A DNA stretch of 37,561 bases from an uncultured archaeon (GCA_902384455.1 CABMCB010000047.1:1-37561); one strand, 5' to 3'; positions 15,798 through 24,403 are shown, numbered from the stretch's first letter. Numbers and translations: made by a program. Notes: generated by a model from the letters alone, not told the origin.

Positions 15798-16601
15798 CTA
15801 TAAATTCTGTTTGACTATCCGGTCGTAAGCGTAATCCCTATTGCCAGGGCTCTTGAGCGTTTCATGAAACTCATCGAACATACCATGCATCATACCGTGA
15901 CGCTCATCATGCGTCACTGACAAATAAGGGTCTCTTACCGCAAAACTCATCAATTCCACCGCCCGCTCAATAGTCCTCTGAACATCACGCTCCGAAGCAG
16001 GCCTCAACCTGACTACTTCATCCAGGTCGAACAAAAACAGGCGGTCTCCGTCGTTTATGGAGCCGAATGCGTCGCTTGGGACGTAGTACCCTGCGTTAAT
16101 AATCCTCGCCAAAGAGGTCGCGAAGTAACTACGAGTCTTAGGCGTCTTAAAATGCTGCGTTCTGTGGTCAAACTTGGTTTCGTGGCCGTGCTCGAAAACC
16201 TCCATCACCTGAACCCACTCCCCGTCGCTCGTCTTCACCATAGACATGTGCGGCATATGGATTCCTTCCGCATTAAGGTCGCGGATACAACGCTGGTAGC
16301 TAAAGGCAAGCTCATCCGGCAAGCCGCTTGTAAGCGGCCTATTAATCTCCTCCTTAAACCGCTTGACCGCCACGTCAATAGGGCGTCCGTCGGCGAACTT
16401 CATCCTGCCCCTATACACAAGCCCGCAGGAGTGGTCTCTGCCGCCCAATACTTCGTCGCTTATTTCAAGCCACTGTATGTCGTTTGGGCTTTTCCATCCT
16501 GCCACATTCAAAGAAGCAAATTCGACGGGAAGAAGATCAGCAGGCTGAACTCCCTCGCTTGCGCCTGAAGCCGTCCTGTCGACAATCCTGCGGCGAGACA
16601 T
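15798..16601 (-). CDS. Degenerate protein-kinase-fold-like protein
   Basis: A 267-residue protein whose middle resembles a divergent protein kinase fold. There is a Gly-rich strand (CGLVYRGRM, about 59-67), a candidate VAIK lysine at VAVK80, a candidate helix-C Glu at E97, a hinge-like VQVMEVFEHG (130-139), and FDLDEV (191-196) in place of DFG, with D192 or D194 as possible metal ligand. The HRD catalytic loop is not recognisable; the equivalent stretch reads VPSDAFGSI (174-182). It may therefore be a pseudokinase or an atypical small-molecule or protein kinase. It precedes a small membrane protein in the same operon, which may place it at the membrane. A TATTATT element lies roughly 30 bases upstream of the ATG. 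The assignment rests on motif order only. Confidence 0.45.
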   Translation of the reverse strand: MSRRRIVDRTASGASEGVQPADLLPVEFASLNVAGWKSPNDIQWLEISDEVLGGRDHSCGLVYRGRMKFADGRPIDVAVKRFKEEINRPLTSGLPDELAFSYQRCIRDLNAEGIHMPHMSMVKTSDGEWVQVMEVFEHGHETKFDHRTQHFKTPKTRSYFATSLARIINAGYYVPSDAFGSINDGDRLFLFDLDEVVRLRPASERDVQRTIERAVELMSFAVRDPYLSVTHDERHGMMHGMFDEFHETLKSPGNRDYAYDRIVKQNL

Positions 16602-16826
16602 ACAAGATTATACGAAACCCGCGAATAATACTGAATTTCAGCCCGCTCAAAACCCCCCTCACCTGCAAAAAAGCATCAGGGAGCTAACGGTCAGCACTCA
16701 TAAGCATCGTCACCGCCCAACAAGACGCGGCTTGAAAGGCTCGGCCAGTTGATCCGTCATCACGTGACTTTTTCTTTGACGGCGGAACTTAAGAAACTGC
16801 GGCCTACGCCGAAGTAAAAAGGCGGA
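16602..16826. other. Divergent intergenic region
   Basis: About 225 bases between the divergent kinase-like and DUF4139 genes. It contains promoter-like AT-rich stretches at both ends but no convincing open reading frame, tRNA or strong hairpin. Weak C/D-box-like motifs on the minus strand are discussed among the rejected items. Confidence 0.4.
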
Positions 16827-16836
16827 GTTTATTAAC
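16827..16836 (+). promoter_or_regulatory. TATA box of the DUF4139 gene
   Basis: GTTTATTAAC lies 23-32 bases before the ATG at 16859, fitting a leaderless transcript. Confidence 0.5.
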
Positions 16837-16858
16837 ATCCCCCCTGAGATGTTTTACT

Positions 16859-18286
16859 ATGAAAATAAAACGCAAAACAGCCTTGCTGGCTTTCCTGATT
16901 TTCATCGTCGTCGGTGCAGGATTCGCCTACCAAGCCCTAAGGGCTCCCGTCGTCATGGCCGAAGCCCCCGAAAAAATAGAGGTTACGGTATACAACACAG
17001 ACCTCGGAGTAGTCAAAGAATACAGAAGCAAATACCTCGACGCAGGAGTCAACCGCATACTCTATGAAGGAGTCGCCGCATTAATCGACCCCACAAGCGT
17101 CCACCTTAAAGCGCTGGGGTCGTCAGTCTCACTTCTAGAACAAAACTTCCAATACGACCTCGTAAGCAAAGAAAAACTCCTACAAAAATACGTAGGCAAA
17201 AACATCACCGCCTACCAAAACATAGGCGACACCAAAGAACTAGTCGAAGGCACACTACTCGCATACGACGGCGGCCAGATGATAATCAAAGGCAAAGACG
17301 GAAAAATACAGGTTTTTTCAGCAAACAGCCTAACGCTGCCGGACCTGCCTGAAGGCCTCATAATAAAGCCCACTTTAGAGTGGATTCTTGAGTCAGACCA
17401 AAGCAAAAACACGACTCTCGAATTATCCTACATGACAAGCGGAATGAGCTGGAACGCGGATTACGTTGCGGTAGTAAACGGCGCAGACGACAAACTCGAC
17501 CTCACCGGCTGGGTCACCGTAATCAACAACGCGGGCGCCACATTCAACGACGCAACCCTCAAACTAGTCGCAGGAGACGTCAACAGAGTCCAAAACGGGG
17601 TTGCAGGAGGGTACGCAAGAGACGAAATGATGGTTAAAACCGCACCTTCAGCGCAGCAGTTCACCCAAGAAAACCTTTTCGAATACCACATGTACGACCT
17701 AAATAGGAAGACCACACTCAACAACAACGAGCAAAAACAAATCGAACTGATGTCCGCAGACGGCATACCAGTGGAAAAAGAATACGTATTCGAAAGCCAA
17801 AGCCCCTACTGGTGGTACGGCTACCAAACACCCTCAACAAACGTCAAAGCAATGATAAACCTAAACAACACCGAAGGAAACGGCCTCGGAATACCCTTGC
17901 CTAAAGGCACTTTGCGCGTATTCAAAGCAGACAGCAGCGGCCAACTGCAGTTCATAGGCGAAGACAGCATAGACCACACGCCAAAAGACGAGACAGTCCG
18001 CGTGTACTTGGGCGACGTATTCGACGTCAAAGCGGAAAGAAAGCAGATGGACTACAGGGAACTAAGCAGCAACTACTACGAATACACCTGGGAAACCACA
18101 ATCAAAAACCACAAAAACGAAGACATCTCGGTAACAGTCTTGGAGAACACGGGCGGAGACTGGGAAATAACCAAAGAAAACATCCAGCACGTCAAAGAAA
18201 GCAACAACCGCATCAAATGGACCGTTCCCGCGAAAGCAAACAGCGAAACCAAACTGACATACACCATACGATACCACACAGCTTAG
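16859..18286 (+). CDS. DUF4139 family exported protein
   Basis: A 475-residue protein with a basic N-terminus and a hydrophobic signal or anchor (about residues 8-26). The mature part matches the DUF4139 pattern: VYNTDLGVVKEYR at the start, a small SH3-like insertion (VGKNITAYQNI ... VEGTLLAYDGG), then ELSYMTSGMSWNADYV and a long beta-sandwich C-terminal half. DUF4139 proteins are extracytoplasmic and of unknown biochemical role. The start is supported by the TATA box at 16827. The stop is followed by a GC-rich hairpin and T run. No catalytic motif is apparent. Confidence 0.75.
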   Translation: MKIKRKTALLAFLIFIVVGAGFAYQALRAPVVMAEAPEKIEVTVYNTDLGVVKEYRSKYLDAGVNRILYEGVAALIDPTSVHLKALGSSVSLLEQNFQYDLVSKEKLLQKYVGKNITAYQNIGDTKELVEGTLLAYDGGQMIIKGKDGKIQVFSANSLTLPDLPEGLIIKPTLEWILESDQSKNTTLELSYMTSGMSWNADYVAVVNGADDKLDLTGWVTVINNAGATFNDATLKLVAGDVNRVQNGVAGGYARDEMMVKTAPSAQQFTQENLFEYHMYDLNRKTTLNNNEQKQIELMSADGIPVEKEYVFESQSPYWWYGYQTPSTNVKAMINLNNTEGNGLGIPLPKGTLRVFKADSSGQLQFIGEDSIDHTPKDETVRVYLGDVFDVKAERKQMDYRELSSNYYEYTWETTIKNHKNEDISVTVLENTGGDWEITKENIQHVKESNNRIKWTVPAKANSETKLTYTIRYHTA

Positions 18287-18309
18287 GCCTACAAAGCAGA
18301 TGGCCAAGT

Positions 18310-18343
18310 CCCCCGGGCAAAACCCCGGGGGAAACCCCTTTTT
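18310..18343 (+). terminator. Hairpin plus T run after the DUF4139 gene
   Basis: CCCCCGGG (18310-18317) pairs perfectly with CCCGGGGG (18324-18331) around a CAAAAC loop. Seven bases later comes a run of five T. The arrangement looks like a bacterial-style intrinsic terminator, which is less usual in archaea, where T-rich tracts alone often suffice. Confidence 0.55.
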
Positions 18344-18347
18344 ATTC

Positions 18348-18357
18348 GCTTATATCC
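18348..18357 (+). promoter_or_regulatory. TATA box of the 605-residue orphan gene
   Basis: GCTTATATCC lies 25-34 bases before the ATG at 18382. It supports that ATG over the longer open frame beginning at 18217 inside the DUF4139 gene. Confidence 0.5.
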
Positions 18358-18381
18358 TTCTTTTACTCGATTTCTACCAAC

Positions 18382-20199
18382 ATGGGCAAAACACTAACAG
18401 CAGTCCCCGGTAACCACCTCCCTGGTGAACCCCCGGAGTTAGCTCGCACAGCCGCCGTAGTAGGCAACATTCAAGACGATTTAGTTCCACGATTCCAAGA
18501 CCACCCTCAATGGCAGGCTGAATTAACGCGCTGCCAAGATTACTTAACGCCCCTCTTTAAGGGTGTGACCGCAGACAACGCTGAAAGACTGCTAAGGCGC
18601 GCCCTACCAGAGACGGTAATACCCAAGCCGGAACCCGGAAAATATGAAACTTACCCCTTCTTCCATCTAGTAAAAATTCTCGGCAAAGTCACAGAGGACA
18701 TTAGGACGCCCGCGGAAAGAATCCAAACAATGGCGCAGGTGACAGACAGATACACAGACATAATGCGAAGCACACCACAAGAAGACCGTTATTCTATGGC
18801 ATACAGGATAGATACCGCCCTACACTATAATCGATACTACAAAAAAACACTCGAAGGTCTGTCTGATATGCGCGACGCTGCAGTGGCAGTAGCAGGAAGA
18901 GGAGGAAGCATAAATGCTGCAGTAGAATTGGTCGCACAAATACCAAAAGAACAAGCAATAGAATTAGCCGTCGAATACAACCCATCTGTGGCCACATCCA
19001 TACCTAGACTTGCTATGGAACTTAAACGGGTGCAAGATGGGTCATATTCCGAACCTACTATGGCAGAATTTAGGTCAGTAGGCGCTATGTTGAATGACGG
19101 CATACAAAAACTCCATTTAGGCGGCTCCCCAGAGGATGATTACGAAATAGCAAGAGCAGTCGGTTGTGAGGCTGATATTCTAGGTAAATTTATTCAAGGC
19201 GTCCGTCCTTTCCCCGTGTCAGCGAACGAGGGCATTCCTCAGCCTGGCAACCCCTTGCTTTCCAGAGGAAATGTTGCGACAACCGTTGACATCCTGTTGT
19301 CATCATCCCCAGAAACTAATCTGTTTCCACTGGAAAAATCTCATGGCGGCTACTACGGCTCAACACCTCACGTCCACATGGTATCCTACTACCTCGCAGC
19401 AGTAGTGGGGGCGGTAAATGAGCTTGGCGTTACAAACCACCAGCAGCTGGCTGAAGTATGCAAGGCAGCATCTGAAGACGTGCAGATGAGGGACGACGAG
19501 GTTGCTAATGCACTTAACGGAGACTTGTCGGCTTACCATCAAGACATGATTCCCTTCATGAATCCAACCCGCCAGTTCCTCTCAGAAGCTCTTAAAATAA
19601 CCCCCTACACTCAACTACCTCTCGAATTCCGCGGAAGCAGAGACGCACAAGCAAAGCTTGCAGACGCCGGAGTAAACGCATCCACCTCCAAACTAGTCGC
19701 CTCAAGATTCGACGAACAAACGATTTTCGCAGTCGCAGAAGCCTACCCGACCATACAAGGAATATGCGCAAGCCGCCGCGCAGACGGCCAACCAAGCCGG
19801 GAAGACTTGGAAGGATTCGCTAGGATAATGCACAACGCCCGCGAACGCGCAGGAGACGATGCCATAAAACTCTTCAACGCGACAATCGGTGCCATGCCCC
19901 CAGAACACCCCCTACTGGACATAGGTCGGGACGTCGGCAACCAGATGCGCGAGACCACAGCGCAAACGCTCTTTGATGCAACACAACCCCTCATCGTAGG
20001 CGGCCTCCTGGTTGAAGGAGACGTTTTCAGGGACATCTTCCAAGAAGGAATGACTTTAATCAACGTGCGAACTTTTGCCCCTCCTAAGTCCTTGGAGGAA
20101 GTCCAGCAGCTTGCTGCAGGCGTGGTAAAGTCTATTGTGGAAGCAAGGGAGTCCCGCGTGGAAAGCATCGCTCACGAGCCAGCTTACCGCCTACGCTAA
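18382..20199 (+). CDS. Hypothetical protein, mostly helical
   Basis: A 605-residue protein that I do not recognise. It has no signal peptide or membrane helix and looks almost entirely alpha-helical, rich in Ala, Glu and Arg, with short helix-turn-helix stretches that could be solenoid repeats (for example AAVAVAGRGGSINAAVELVA). No P-loop, metal-binding cluster or catalytic signature is visible. The last 30 residues are a charged tail. The start is fixed by a TATA box 25-34 bases upstream and by the terminator at 18310-18343. It is followed 36 bases later by a small basic protein with its own promoter-like element. A structural role or a scaffold is possible but speculative. Confidence 0.65.
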   Translation: MGKTLTAVPGNHLPGEPPELARTAAVVGNIQDDLVPRFQDHPQWQAELTRCQDYLTPLFKGVTADNAERLLRRALPETVIPKPEPGKYETYPFFHLVKILGKVTEDIRTPAERIQTMAQVTDRYTDIMRSTPQEDRYSMAYRIDTALHYNRYYKKTLEGLSDMRDAAVAVAGRGGSINAAVELVAQIPKEQAIELAVEYNPSVATSIPRLAMELKRVQDGSYSEPTMAEFRSVGAMLNDGIQKLHLGGSPEDDYEIARAVGCEADILGKFIQGVRPFPVSANEGIPQPGNPLLSRGNVATTVDILLSSSPETNLFPLEKSHGGYYGSTPHVHMVSYYLAAVVGAVNELGVTNHQQLAEVCKAASEDVQMRDDEVANALNGDLSAYHQDMIPFMNPTRQFLSEALKITPYTQLPLEFRGSRDAQAKLADAGVNASTSKLVASRFDEQTIFAVAEAYPTIQGICASRRADGQPSREDLEGFARIMHNARERAGDDAIKLFNATIGAMPPEHPLLDIGRDVGNQMRETTAQTLFDATQPLIVGGLLVEGDVFRDIFQEGMTLINVRTFAPPKSLEEVQQLAAGVVKSIVEARESRVESIAHEPAYRLR

Positions 20200-20202
20200 A
20201 TT

Positions 20203-20214
20203 AATTTTAATAAA
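20203..20214 (+). promoter_or_regulatory. TATA-like element of the small basic protein gene
   Basis: AATTTTAATAAA lies 22-33 bases before the ATG at 20236, right after the stop of the preceding gene. Confidence 0.4.
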
Positions 20215-20235
20215 AAACCGGGCTATATTTCTCTT

Positions 20236-20535
20236 ATGCCTGAGCGACGCTTCAGCAACCAGACGCCAGAGCAAATTCTGGGCCACCTGAGGAACTTCCT
20301 CCACCCTGAAAACCAGTACGACCTCGTCGTAGACCCATTGGGAATCCACATGTTCATAAGGGAATGCCTCAAAAGCAGCCGCAGGAAGCAGAGGAAAATA
20401 CTCACCGAGAAGGAAATGCGCATCCAACGCGACCAGCAGAACATGAAGCCGTCCGACATCCGACTTTCAAACACCAAAAAACGAGTGAACCCCAAAATAA
20501 GGAGCGTCAAAAGAGGGCGGACAGTCAAACTTTAA
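20236..20535 (+). CDS. Small basic hypothetical protein
   Basis: A 99-residue protein of unknown function. The N-terminal half is mixed (TPEQILGHLRNFLHPE). From residue 46 on it is strongly basic, with SSRRKQRKILTEKEMR and the C-terminal VKRGRTVKL, suggesting RNA or DNA binding. There are no Cys residues beyond C45, so no zinc finger. The opposite strand also has open frames here, but the TATA-like box upstream of 20236 and the sensible spacing to the next gene support this strand. Confidence 0.5.
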   Translation: MPERRFSNQTPEQILGHLRNFLHPENQYDLVVDPLGIHMFIRECLKSSRRKQRKILTEKEMRIQRDQQNMKPSDIRLSNTKKRVNPKIRSVKRGRTVKL

Positions 20536-20569
20536 CGCACTTTTTACCTGATTCGCCCATCGTCATACC

Positions 20570-21259
20570 ATGAAATACAAGATTTCAGACAGCGTACTGC
20601 CTTCAGTGGAAATAGACGTAGACGGCAAAGACATCCTATACTGCGAAGCCGGCGCCATGACATACATGAGCGAAAACATGGCTATGAACTCCACGATGAA
20701 AGGCGGAATACTATCCAGCATAAGCCGCAAACTATCCGGCGAAAGCCTATTTATGACGGAATTCTCAACAAAAGACGGAAAAACCGGGCACATCGCCTAC
20801 TCAAGCAGCATGCCCGGCCGCATCCTCCCGTTCAACCTTAAGGCGGGCGAAACCCTCATATGCCAGAAAGACTCGTTTCTTGCGGCAGAAAAATCGGTTA
20901 CATTAGAATCCTTCTTCCAGAAGAAGATTGGGCGCGGACTGTTCGGCGGCGAAGGGTTCATACTCCAGAAGCTGACCGGCCCAGGCACGGTGTTCGTGGA
21001 AATAGACGGCGACATAATGGAGCGCACGCTAAAGCAAGGCGAGACGCTTCAGGTAGGCACAGGGCACGTCGCAATAATAGAGTCCTCCGTAGAATTCGAC
21101 GTCAAAATGGTGGAAGGAGTCAAAAACATGATTTTCGGCGGAGAAGGACTATTCCTCGCGACACTAAAAGGACCGGGGAAAGTATGGATTCAGACGATGC
21201 CAATCAGAAAGCTAGCGGGCCGAATAATACCCTTCCTGCCTCTCTCGAAATCGGATTAA
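20570..21259 (+). CDS. AIM24/TIGR00266 family protein
   Basis: A 229-residue cytoplasmic protein of the AIM24 (TIGR00266) family. The hallmarks are the opening LYCEAGAMTYMSENM, the central GRGLFGGEGFILQKLTGPG and the repeated IFGGEGLFLATLKGPGKVW, both from the duplicated beta-helical fold. Family members occur in bacteria, archaea and mitochondria; their biochemical function is not established. The length is typical. The gene converges with a small Cys/His protein, the stops being 3 bases apart. It has its own weak AT-rich upstream element (ACTTTTTA). Confidence 0.85.
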   Translation: MKYKISDSVLPSVEIDVDGKDILYCEAGAMTYMSENMAMNSTMKGGILSSISRKLSGESLFMTEFSTKDGKTGHIAYSSSMPGRILPFNLKAGETLICQKDSFLAAEKSVTLESFFQKKIGRGLFGGEGFILQKLTGPGTVFVEIDGDIMERTLKQGETLQVGTGHVAIIESSVEFDVKMVEGVKNMIFGGEGLFLATLKGPGKVWIQTMPIRKLAGRIIPFLPLSKSD

Positions 21260-21262
21260 AAA

Positions 21263-21544
21263 CTAGCTTAAAACAAATCCGCCGTCAGCGGACTTAAGCG
21301 TCACAGCCTTGCCTGCCATCAAAGGCAGACGGCCTTTTTCGGCCACAATCCTGTAGTGGACGTGGGGGCTTTCTGGTCCGCAGCAGACGCATTTTTCTTC
21401 GTCTATTTTGCAGGCGTATTTTTTGCCTCCCACGGTGAGCGAGAATTTTTCGCCTGCCTTAGGGAACTCCTTGCGCGCAGTCTTCTCTATGAAAAAGTAT
21501 CCTTCCCGCGCTTCGTCGGACGAAACCCTCCGCCTGTACTTCAT
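21263..21544 (-). CDS. Small hypothetical protein with CxCC/HxH motif
   Basis: A 93-residue protein of unknown function. It looks like a compact beta-rich fold: REGYFFIEKTARKEFPKAG, then SLTVGGKKYACKI. The distinctive motif CVCCGPESPHVHYRI (residues 52-66) could bind a metal through its Cys and His residues. It is the last gene of a probable three-gene minus-strand operon behind the Yip1-family and ABC ATPase genes (36-base gap). The ATG start is the only sensible one. The motif makes it a real gene rather than a chance frame, but no function can be assigned. Confidence 0.55.
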   Translation of the reverse strand: MKYRRRVSSDEAREGYFFIEKTARKEFPKAGEKFSLTVGGKKYACKIDEEKCVCCGPESPHVHYRIVAEKGRLPLMAGKAVTLKSADGGFVLS

Positions 21545-21580
21545 AGAAACCTTCAGGGAAGCTAGGCAATAAAAAGCGTT

Positions 21581-22378
21581 TCAACCTCTATGGCGCAAAA
21601 CAGGCCAATAACGCCCCCCCTTTTTCACCACCCTAAGAGGAGTCTCAAAAGCTTCGCTAAGCGTCTTACCCGAAAGAACATCCTCTTTCCGCCCGCAAGC
21701 AAGCACCCTACCCTTCCTTAAAACCAAAACCCCCGTGAAAGACGGCGTAATCTCCTCAATATGATGCGTCACGAAGACGAGAGTCGGCCCGCCCTTCTTC
21801 CGCGCAAGATTCTCCACAGAAACAAGAAACTCCTCACGCGCCCTAACATCCAACCCGCTAGTAGGCTCATCCAAAACAAGAAGCTTAGGGTCAGCCATCA
21901 AAGCCCTCGCAATCAAAACCTTCTGCGCTTCCCCCTGAGACAAAACCCCAAACGGCCTGTCTGCAAGCAAATTCGCTCCCATAAAAGAAAGCAGCCTCTT
22001 AGCCTTAACGAAATCCTCCTCAGCCGGCTTGTCCCACAAACCCAAGCTCGCAAACTTCCCAGACACCACAACAGACAAAGCAGAATCCTCCGGAGGAACC
22101 CTACTCAACAAAGCGGAACTCACCCAACCAACACGCACCTTCAAATCCCTCAAATCCACGCCCCCAAAAACAGAACCCAACAAAGAAACACACCCCTCTG
22201 TAGGCCAAAGGTTGCCTGTCGCAATTCTCAACAACATAGTCTTGCCGCTGCCGTTAGCCCCAACAACAGCCCAATGCTCGCCAACCCCCACACGCCAAGA
22301 AACATCCTTCAAAATAACATTCCCGTCCCTAACCAAAGAAACGTCAGACAAACAAATCGCAGGCGAAACCACAGCCAT
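21581..22378 (-). CDS. ABC transporter-type ATPase, ModF/YlmA-like
   Basis: A single ATP-binding cassette of 265 residues. Walker A is GANGSGKT (40-47), the signature is LSQGE (146-150), Walker B is LLVLDEP with E171, and the switch His is H205 in FVTHH. The segment TGNLWPTEGCVSLLG followed by VDLRDLKVRVGWVSSAL resembles the COG1119 (ModF-like) group of stand-alone cassettes. No classical permease or binding protein is nearby; the only membrane partner in the operon is the upstream Yip1-family protein (59-base gap). Either it serves a permease elsewhere or it acts without one. The catalytic motifs are complete. Confidence 0.85.
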   Translation of the reverse strand: MAVVSPAICLSDVSLVRDGNVILKDVSWRVGVGEHWAVVGANGSGKTMLLRIATGNLWPTEGCVSLLGSVFGGVDLRDLKVRVGWVSSALLSRVPPEDSALSVVVSGKFASLGLWDKPAEEDFVKAKRLLSFMGANLLADRPFGVLSQGEAQKVLIARALMADPKLLVLDEPTSGLDVRAREEFLVSVENLARKKGGPTLVFVTHHIEEITPSFTGVLVLRKGRVLACGRKEDVLSGKTLSEAFETPLRVVKKGGRYWPVLRHRG

Positions 22379-22437
22379 AAAAACTCACTCTCGCTTACAC
22401 TATGCCATACGGCCAAAAATAAGCACAGCTTTGCGCC

Positions 22438-23256
22438 TCAGATAGACGACAAAAGCGCCACGCCAAATATCGCCGCAAACAAAAGCAGCACAGCAACAAC
22501 CACAACCAGCATAATTACTACCGGCACCAGCACCGAAACAAGCGCCTTCCAAGTCTCAAACTCCTGCGCCTCCCTAACGAAAACAGTGCTGTAGTAAAGG
22601 CCGACAAAAAACGTGATTGCGCCCACCGCAAGCATCACCAGCCCGCCTCCTCCGCTTCTAACAAGCGTGACGACAAGCGAAATGAAGTTCGTGATGTCGC
22701 TTTTCAGAAGAATGCCTGCAAGACCCAGCAAACCGGCGAAAGCAAGTATGACATACATCAAAATGCTTATGACCCCGTTCACTGCGGTGCCCGCTATGCC
22801 CACCGCGCCCTGCACAGGAAGAAGAGTCCCATAAAGGGTTTTGTACTCAGCCTTGCCTCCAAGGGCCCTGCCCACAATCCAGACGATAAACACCCAAAGC
22901 AGCGACATGAAAAGCCCCGCCACCAAACCAAAGGGAAACGCCAAAAGGGAAATAACCGGAGTAAACACCGCAGAAATGGCGGCAGCAATAACGTCAACTC
23001 CGCTGGCATTAAGGTTGGACACAATGTTGAGGACGCCAACCACCAGGTTAACAAAAAAATTGATTAGAAAAACGCAGACAGTGGCAGTGGCAAAAAACTT
23101 CAAACCGGAATTCAAATCCGCACTCTTCCTGATTTTCTTGGCGGTTTCAGGAGGCCTCTTTAGGGCGTTGACTGTGGTTTCCTTGAATTCCGAAAGCCAG
23201 CTTACCTCGGTTTTTGCTGGGGCGCGCGGCTGTTTTTTCTTTTCCACAACACTCAC
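22438..23256 (-). CDS. Yip1-family membrane protein
   Basis: A 272-residue integral membrane protein with a soluble N-terminus (about 1-50: VEKKKQPRAPAKTEVSWLSEFK) and about five hydrophobic helices thereafter, matching the Yip1 domain layout. Prokaryotic members have no settled function; eukaryotic Yip1 proteins act in vesicle traffic. The frame opens at GTG 23256, but GTG 23247 is a good alternative because AGGTGA lies five bases before it. CTTTAAG on the minus strand near 23278-23286 may be its TATA box. It is the first gene of a probable operon with the ABC ATPase and the small Cys/His protein. Confidence 0.75.
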   Translation of the reverse strand: MSVVEKKKQPRAPAKTEVSWLSEFKETTVNALKRPPETAKKIRKSADLNSGLKFFATATVCVFLINFFVNLVVGVLNIVSNLNASGVDVIAAAISAVFTPVISLLAFPFGLVAGLFMSLLWVFIVWIVGRALGGKAEYKTLYGTLLPVQGAVGIAGTAVNGVISILMYVILAFAGLLGLAGILLKSDITNFISLVVTLVRSGGGGLVMLAVGAITFFVGLYYSTVFVREAQEFETWKALVSVLVPVVIMLVVVVAVLLLFAAIFGVALLSSI

Positions 23257-23259
23257 CTG

Positions 23260-23269
23260 GTATTTATTT
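23260..23269 (+). promoter_or_regulatory. TATA box of the DUF763 gene
   Basis: GTATTTATTT lies 25-34 bases before the ATG at 23294, in the short divergent gap to the Yip1-family gene. Confidence 0.45.
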
Positions 23270-23293
23270 GGGGTGATGGCTTAAAGAGCAGCA

Positions 23294-24403
23294 ATGATTC
23301 GCACAGGAAGCGCTTATCTTCCGTTGCACGGCGGGCATGCTCCCCATTGGCTGTTTAAGCGGATGGTGCGGTTGTCCGGGGCAATATCCGAGGCGGTGGT
23401 TGAGGAAAACGGGAGCGCCGAGCTTCTGGCGCGTTTCTCCGATACCTGCTGGTTTCAGGCGTTCGCGTGCGCCATCGGATTCGACTGGCACAGCAGCGGC
23501 ACCACCACAACGGCTTGCGGGGCGCTTAAGCTCGCATTGAAGCCGGACGTCCACGGTGTCGTCGCCTGCGGAGGAAAAGGGGCGACAAGCAGAAAGACCC
23601 CTTCTGACATATCCTCCGCAGTCAAAGTGTTCGACCTACCTGAAGACGATGCATCCCGCCTTGCTTACGCAAGCAAGATGGCCGCTAAAGCCGACACCGC
23701 ATTGCTTCAGGACGGATTCCAGCTTTACCACCACAGCTTCTTCATGGACGCTGAAGGAAAATGGGCGGTAATCCAGCAGGGAATGGACGAATCATACGCA
23801 AGACGATACCACTGGCTATCCGAATGCCTACCGTCTTTCGTGGAAACCCCGCACACTGCGGTAGCAAGCGACATATGCCGCGACGGAGACGTTCTAGATT
23901 TAACAGCAAAAGAAAGCGAGGAAACAAGGAAAATAAGCGTGGAACTCATACAGGAGGGGCCATGTAGGCTTAGGTGCCTTTTGGGTGAAACGCAGACGAC
24001 TCTTGCGGAATACGACGGGCGACAGACGCATCTTACTTTATCACCTCATCATCCTGTGCTCCACCTGGACATTTCCCCCGAAGGCTGGCGCGCAATACAA
24101 AACGCGTATGAAATCCAACCCCGAAACTACGAGGAACTAGCGTCACTGGACGGCATGGGCCCCATGAAAATCAGGGCGCTCGCATTAGTCGCCGAACTAA
24201 TCTACGGCGCCAAAACAAGCACTAAAGACCCAGTACGATACAGCTTCGCCCACGGAGGAAAAGACGGATTCCCCTACCCCGTCCACAAACAAACATACGA
24301 CCACACAATACAACACATCACGGAGGCCATCCAGGAGGCAAGGCTTGGCGACGACGAAAAAAAGAACGCACTCAAAAGACTTGCTGAGCACGCCAAAAGA
24401 TGA
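23294..24403 (+). CDS. DUF763 domain protein
   Basis: A 369-residue protein of the DUF763 family, found mainly in archaea and thermophilic bacteria and of unknown function. The N-terminus (RTGSAYLPLHGGHAPHWLF, then FACAIGFDWHSSGTTTTACG) is typical. The segment NYEELASLDGMGPMKIRAL (about residues 276-294) looks like a helix-hairpin-helix nucleic-acid-binding element, followed by the family's ELIYG. SFAHGGKDGFPYPV further on is also characteristic. No signal peptide is present. The ATG start agrees with the TATA box at 23260. The length is normal and no key region seems missing. Confidence 0.9.
   Translation: MIRTGSAYLPLHGGHAPHWLFKRMVRLSGAISEAVVEENGSAELLARFSDTCWFQAFACAIGFDWHSSGTTTTACGALKLALKPDVHGVVACGGKGATSRKTPSDISSAVKVFDLPEDDASRLAYASKMAAKADTALLQDGFQLYHHSFFMDAEGKWAVIQQGMDESYARRYHWLSECLPSFVETPHTAVASDICRDGDVLDLTAKESEETRKISVELIQEGPCRLRCLLGETQTTLAEYDGRQTHLTLSPHHPVLHLDISPEGWRAIQNAYEIQPRNYEELASLDGMGPMKIRALALVAELIYGAKTSTKDPVRYSFAHGGKDGFPYPVHKQTYDHTIQHITEAIQEARLGDDEKKNALKRLAEHAKR

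Noticed and set aside
16691..16763. C/D-box-like guide RNA on the minus strand: GTGATGA, 12 bases, CCGA, then GTGACGA, 12 bases, CTGA
   Set aside because: The inner D'-C' spacing (27 bases) is too long, the D' box is non-standard and there is no terminal stem. Chance seems more likely.
20191..20528. Minus-strand open frames opposite the small basic protein
   Set aside because: The plus-strand gene has a promoter-like element and better spacing; the minus-strand frames look like its antisense shadow.
21761..22594. A 277-residue plus-strand open frame
   Set aside because: Antisense shadow of the ABC ATPase gene, whose motifs are complete on the minus strand.
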